From Dichomitus squalens LYAD-421 SS1 (taxonomy: Eukaryota; Basidiomycota; Agaricomycetes; Polyporales; Polyporaceae): a stretch of 64,000 nucleotides of DNA. The position numbers and the translations under genes are program-made. Below, in pieces: positions 58,932 to 64,000 of this stretch. The stretch is from positions 1 through 64,000 of the forward strand of contig NW_006766941.1 in assembly GCF_000275845.1 (NCBI RefSeq), in the 5' to 3' direction. Under the pieces are notes generated by a model. The model worked only from the letters and a program-made list of their open reading frames with translations. It was not told where the DNA came from and did no database searches. The number at the start of each line of letters is the position of its first letter. The first letter of the stretch is position 1.

Positions 58932-60689
58932 TCAAGCACGGATGAACGAACCTCTCTCCCGCACCATCCGCATGATGCGCAAGTTCAGCACCTCCTGGAT
59001 GGTCTCCCGCCAGTGGTCCGACGCGAGCGGCGGGCACTTCCACTCGACCTCCGGGAACAGCGCGTCCAAGAACTTGGCAAGCAGCATCGGGTCCGGGATC
59101 TGCGAGTTCCACCCGCTGTCCGACAGGCACAGCGAGCGCAGCTTGTGCGGCGCCGCCTTTCCCTGTTGGTACTTTGCTGCGAGTGACGACAGCTCCGTCT
59201 CCGACTTGACATCGCACGCAGACGCGGACGCGTCGATCCCGGGAAGGACGAGGTCCGTCAAGCCCACACAGCGCTGTGCGAACCCCGCGATGTCCTTCAG
59301 CGAGGGCGACGCGGCCGAGGGGAGGTAGGAGAGGTGCAGACGGGTCGCCTTCGGCCACGCTTCGGCCATCCTGCCGAGATCGTGCTCGGTTGCGGGAACG
59401 ATCGCGATTTCTGGGGCGATCGAGATTGAGACGTCGTTCAGGTCGTGCAAGTCTAGCAGCGGTTCGATGGTCTGGATGAGGGGCTGGTTGTGAGTTACGA
59501 CGGGGCCGACTCCCCGGAACGCCAGCTCGAGCGTCCGAAGAGAAGGAGCAAAGCGTGCGCGCACGACGTCGCATACCTCGTATAGGGTCGAGGAGACGGT
59601 GGTGGTGTCGCACTCGCAGCCGTGTATGAGCAGGGAGGACAAATGCCGAGACGTAACCCCGGAGAGGAACGCTGAGACAGTCCGGAGAGGCGCAAACATA
59701 GCGTCTAGCACAAGGCTCTCCAGCGCAGGGAAAGCCTCGCGCTCCATGTCTTGCGGTAATCCCGCAGGCAGGCGAAGTTTCAGGTGTCGCAGGCCCTGAA
59801 GCGAGCCAAGCGGACGTAATAGCGGTGACGTCGTTACATCACAGTAAATGCGCTCGAGCAGGTCGGCGGTGTCAAGGTACCTGAGGGAACAAAGAGGCTC
59901 AAGCCAGGACTCGTGGATGTCGCCAGTGGTGCTAAGACGAATATAGCGTAGCTGCGGGACCCTCGAGGCTACCTCCTTGAGCAGCGTACGTATGTAGACC
60001 TCGTACTCCGAGGGTTGGCCACGCAAGGAGACACACTCGCTCCACGTCGGCGCCTTGCGAAAGATGATATGGAGGCTATGGACCGAAGGAGAGAGGAATT
60101 GCAAAAGCTCGTCTCCAGATGGTACGACCTGCACCCAACGTAAACGTTGAAGTTGCGGGAGGAGAGGCGCTGACGCCGTGCCAGTTTGCAAAAGTGACAA
60201 ATTCTGTGCAGACGCCTGCAGCGTCGTTCCGAGACCGTAGACAGCGCGTATGTGTCGCGCATAGTGCGAAACGCGCGTGCCTGCTTCGGCGAGGTGGACG
60301 ACCTATCGAGTATCAAGAAGCCATGTCAAAACAAGAACGTAATGAGCGGCCGATGCCGAACGCACCTGCAAGGCTGACCCAGGGATGGATCGCAGGGAAG
60401 ACTGCGCAACAGACAGGAAAGGCGACAAATTGTCGATGTTCCTCCACAGAATGGCGAGGGCTGGGTCGGAGAAGGCCTTGCACACGAGTGCACATCGTCC
60501 GAGGGTACGTTTGCGGAGGGCATCCGCCTGTCGAGCGAACCAAGAGTTCGCGTCGCCAATAGAAGTGTCGTGGTCGTACCAGGGATCTTCTCGCTCGAAA
60601 TGGTCGAAGATCATGCATAGGATGTCGTAACAGGAAAGCGCCCTGTGTGGGTTCGGGAGGGCAGAGGTCGTTCCTCGAGGGACAGACAT
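58932..60689 (-). CDS. F-box/LRR-like protein, copy 2
   Basis: Exons 60689-60366 and 60302-58932 give 564 aa. F-box region at about residues 15-85 (LSCYDILCMIFDHF ... ALVCKAFSDPALAILWRNIDNL), then a LRR-like array (LQRLRWVQVVPSG, GLRHLKLRLPAG, HLSSLLIHGCECD, RLHLSYLPS). It shares gene structure and many blocks with copy 1 (RLRWVQ, LKLRLPA, HGCECD/DGCECE, QPLI/QPLV), so the two arose by tandem duplication, although they have diverged widely. It should act as an SCF substrate adaptor; the substrate is unknown. Confidence 0.85.
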
Positions 60690-62120
60690 GGTCGGTTTAT
60701 GGTCTGTTATGCTGAAGATGAGCTGATGAATACTGTCGAATTGGGGAGGATAGACGCACCTGGGGTAAGGAGTGATCGGGAAGGGCTCCAAGGAAACTCT
60801 TATATGCGCGAGCACATGGCCATGCGGAGGTCCTGCGACGGCCACGGCTGACCTGACACAAGGTTCGAGTGCGGTACGCCGCAAGCCCCTTGCCAGGGAT
60901 TACACTGATCGCACAAGGATAGACGTCGGTTCGTCCAGTCCATCTCCGGCTCGGATGAGCTCATACGAGCCTCTTGGCGACCAATCGTAGAGCTAAATTC
61001 GACGTCCGCTCCTCAGCGAGTAAGGAACAGCAGACTGGGAAGGATCGCGGTGAGAACAAAATTGTCCACGAATGGAGAAGAAGCCCACCAAAGGCAAGGC
61101 AAGAGACAAGGCTGTTTACAGATGCCTAATTGCGCAACCTGGTCTGAAGACCTGTAGTGGCGTACGCTAGGCAGAAACGGGCCATCCTGAGCAGTATCCG
61201 GCGCCATCGAGAGCACGCTGGAGGCCGCTTGACCACGGTCCTCCGCAGGCCCAGGCGTCTAGACTGGTGCCTCTGACTTCGGTGAGCAGGGAACAAGGTC
61301 CGAGAAGGCACCCCATGTTCACTACCTCCACACATTTGACTGCTTCCTCACCATTTATACGTCATTGCTTCTCTCACCTCATAAGCTCCTCATCGTAACA
61401 ATAGATTGAGTATAGGTGATTGATGCGACACCGGCTTTGGGTATATACTTAGTGGTCTATGTATCCCACAAACTTCAGGCATTGTTGAGACTGATATCTA
61501 TCATATGTCCTCCAATTTTCGTAAGATTCTGTGGAGCTGAACGCGAGCTATGGGGATGCCATGTTCCGAGCACCTACGTGAAAGGGGTTTTGCAAAACCC
61601 ATAAGCGCCTGCAAGAAACGGCTTCCCTAGGATGTCTACCTATCTTTGGAGCTATCGGGGATGATTTCAGTATCCAAAATGCACCCATAAATTCATACAG
61701 AAAGATATTTGAGCTTTCTCAGTGAGAGACAAAGAGAGATCTGTATATCAAGTTGGGCGTCAACTCGCTTGGAGGTGTAACTAAATGTCTCCTGCTCGCA
61801 AAGGCGTCCTCCAGCTCATTTGGCTCCAAAAAAGTTGACAGATGATATCAAAATGGGTGTAGTATTATGTGTTTGAGATATCAGAGCCATGCATTAGGAG
61901 GGGAGGGAGAGCTTGGGGTTTTGCAAAACCCCTTGAGGGATAGTAACCCATCGCCGCTGCTATCCTTGGGCTTCCCTGAGTGCATGGACGGCATGTGCCA
62001 CGTGAAACTGGTGCGATACGTCTCATGTCAAATATCGGTAGAGTTGAATGGTAGGAGAGTGACAGCGGAAGACAGGCATCGCAGGCTGCAGTCAGCGCAA
62101 GGTCCCCCACGATTCGTAGT
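60690..62120. other. No supported gene (about 1.4 kb)
   Basis: Short frames only, apart from two copies of a palindromic word listed separately. AT-richer than the coding parts of the window. Confidence 0.5.
61584..61932. repeat. Pair of GGGGTTTTGCAAAACC palindromes
   Basis: The near-perfect palindrome ggggttttgcaaaaccc occurs at about 61584-61600 and again at about 61915-61932, roughly 330 bp apart. They could be the ends of a small inserted element. No target-site duplication was recognised. Confidence 0.4.
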
Positions 62121-62669
62121 GTACGAGGCAGAATGCTGCCATTCGCCCCTGCCATTCTGCCAGTGGCAATTGCCGTTCTGCCAGCGGGCCTGCACTGGCA
62201 AATACTGGCAGATATATTCAGCGCTCATACCAGAAAATGGTCTTAGGGGTGGTTCCCGCGGGCTTCTGATGCCTGGCTATTCATACAAAAGCCCTGTAAA
62301 AGTACTAGTATGTGACGGCTTCCACAGCACTGCGTTCTGTGGGCTCAGGACGATGCTGATTGCTCTCACCTTGTTCTTTGGTGAAAGTGTGACCGGCGCT
62401 AGAACAATGAGGAGCAGCCTACGCCGCTCGTCATGCACTACACCCCTTCAGAAAGCTTTGAAGCCTCATCTGAGGCTTACTGGTAAGCTGACAACGTTTT
62501 CAGGTACTCCCTAAGGCACTCTGATGAATGTATGTCAAGAGGAACTAACTCCAGACTCGATGTCTCTCCACGGAGGCGCTTAAATATTTGCCAGTTTCTG
62601 CCGACCATGGCAATTGCCATATCTGCCATATCGGCCGGCAGAATAGCCCGAAACATTTCTGCCATGTAC
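62121..62669. mobile_element. Imperfect long inverted repeat rich in TGGCAGA words
   Basis: The arms at about 62121-62224 and 62576-62669 are inverted, diverged copies: both begin at GTAC, contain several ggcagaa/ggcaattgcc words, and end inward at agcgc. They flank about 350 bp without a coding frame. This is the layout of an old non-autonomous DNA transposon. Confidence 0.5.
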
Positions 62670-62968
62670 CCACGAGCACCACCCGGCAACAGGAAACGTA
62701 TCCCGGTTGGCGCTCAACCCGAACCCGGTCAAGCCGGACGGCTCGATATGGTTTGGCCTTCAGCCTGCCGTCCATCATCTGCTCCCTACCACGACCTTTC
62801 TCAGAGTATGGCTCCGCTGGAAGAAAAACGGACGCTAGTCACCAGCGGAACAGGTACATCCAGGATCCACTCCATCGCGTCATCTCGTCCGTTCACGCAG
62901 CAGGAAGGTGCTTCACAAACAATGAGTTCGGTGGCTAGAAGCTGACCCAAATTTTTCGGTTCGCGTAG

Positions 62969-64000
62969 ATTGACGTATTATTCCCCTCGAACTCGGGGCT
63001 CGAGGACGCCTTGAGAGGCTTGGACTTCACCTATCAGACGTGCGCGTCCTCTCTGTCGGACTTTTTGGAGTTCGCTAAGCCGTACGCACAAGAAAGGTAC
63101 TCTCTTGCCACGATCCTTTCGCGATGTTAGAGTATATTTGCCACAGCCTGGGCCACAAAACCGAGGCTCGAAGTGGAGTTGAGATCGCTCGAGATCGTGC
63201 TCCACTTGACCTCGAGAGAACGCTGCTGCAGAATAATTTGTGTCCTGAGAGAGACTTGTTTATGCCGTGAGTTCCCATGATGGAAAGTAGTGTTCAGGAT
63301 CCTCCCCCTTCAGTGCTACACGCGCACCGCGGGATGCCTGCGCGATGGGTGGTAGGTTTAGCGCTCATGGCATCCGGGATACCACCGTACCAGTATATTT
63401 GACACGCACTCGCTCAAAGCAAATATCCACACGCTCCACTTCACTCAGAATACTCGCATCTGTATCTCGAGCGAACGTCAGATAGCCCAAGAATTCTCGC
63501 CCTAGGCTCTACCAAATATACTCTGTTGTGTATCGGCAGAGCACCCTGGCAAGTCCCAGATGTCTTTGAGGGGGAATTCTGACAACGCCGGATGATCCCA
63601 GACTACGTCTGTGCAGACATTTGCTTGAGGATGCAGGACGGGTGCTACAGCACAATTCCCACGCATCTTGTACCTAGGGTGCTATACTGAGACTGCCGCT
63701 GCCTCAGGGAATTACAGCACGCTTACCAACTCTCTCTTTTTCAAGCAAGGTCTCAGCACTGGGAGCCTCTACCGATGATGACGGCGACGTCTGGTGTTTG
63801 GATCCGAGAGGCATCCTTACGCTGGTAGTGGGCAAGCAGACTTACGAGACTCTCGGAATCGTGGGTGAGCCGCTCCCATGGAAGGAATGCTGCGACACGC
63901 GCGGTAGGGAACTGAGTATCCAGCTGGCACGGAGCACTGACGGCTCCTATTACGCATACAGTGATTCGCATATGCGTGAACAAAAGAACGCAGTTCGGAG
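62969..64000 (+). CDS. RPP40: RPP40-like RNase P/MRP subunit, partial
   Basis: 5' part of a gene running off the window. Secure exons are 62969-63096, 63147-63266 and 63746 onward, with phase kept. The first exon reads IDVLFPSNSGLEDAL. The third contains STDDDGDVWCLDPRG then ILTLVVGKQTYETLGIVG and LPWKECC, which resembles the conserved core of the RPP40 family (protein subunit of RNase P and RNase MRP, for pre-tRNA and pre-rRNA processing). The start exon must lie before 62969 but was not resolved. The intron 63267-63745 is 479 nt, much longer than usual here, and may hide another exon. Confidence 0.6.

Overview
The window is nuclear DNA of a filamentous basidiomycete, most likely a wood-decaying Agaricomycete. 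The evidence is many 50-70 nt GT-AG introns, compact intergenic DNA, a secreted AA9 LPMO and a GH16 glucanase, P450 paralogues, F-box/LRR paralogues, and a fused DNA methyltransferase/SNF2/RING protein of the fungal DNMT5/RAD8 type. Gene models were built by hand: nearly every junction below is GT-AG and keeps the reading frame.

Layout. 1-2.6 kb: an LTR-like fragment and no supported gene. 2.6-19.6 kb, housekeeping: ZW10/Dsl1 tethering subunit, a CID/RGG protein, a PAP2 lipid phosphatase (minus), and the 2241-residue methyltransferase/helicase. 19.8-20.8 kb: tRNA-Val(AAC) beside a short TIR element holding ten perfect 18-bp repeats. 21.7-26.7 kb: AA9 LPMO and GH16, both secreted and each followed by about 2 kb without genes. 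28.6-31.6 kb: PEX7 and a class II sirtuin, divergent from a 94-bp shared promoter; the sirtuin has 10- and 12-nt exons.

32.0-42.9 kb is the most unusual part. Four genes and one decayed copy, all on the minus strand, form a tandem family that I do not recognise. They share a small zinc-binding-like module, C-x2-C-x5-L-x5-[YF]-x4-W-x2-H-x3-[CH], embedded in basic, Ser/Pro-rich or acidic sequence. One gene carries three modules, three carry one, and the decayed copy has none. Four of the genes begin with a first coding exon of exactly 35 nt.

43.9-64 kb: EFM7/NNT1-type methyltransferase, a protein kinase, and two tail-to-tail P450 paralogues. The plus-strand P450 looks dead (altered I-helix, ExxR changed to ExxW, premature stop, no in-frame start); the minus-strand one is intact. 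Then come CRIPT, a Cys-rich single-pass membrane protein, a second identical tRNA-Val(AAC) beside a second TIR element, two tandem F-box/LRR genes, more inverted-repeat DNA, and the 5' part of an RPP40-like RNase P/MRP subunit running off the end.

The genes do not form one pathway. The window shows conserved housekeeping genes separated by fast-evolving tandem families (zinc modules, P450s, F-box) and by short non-autonomous transposons.
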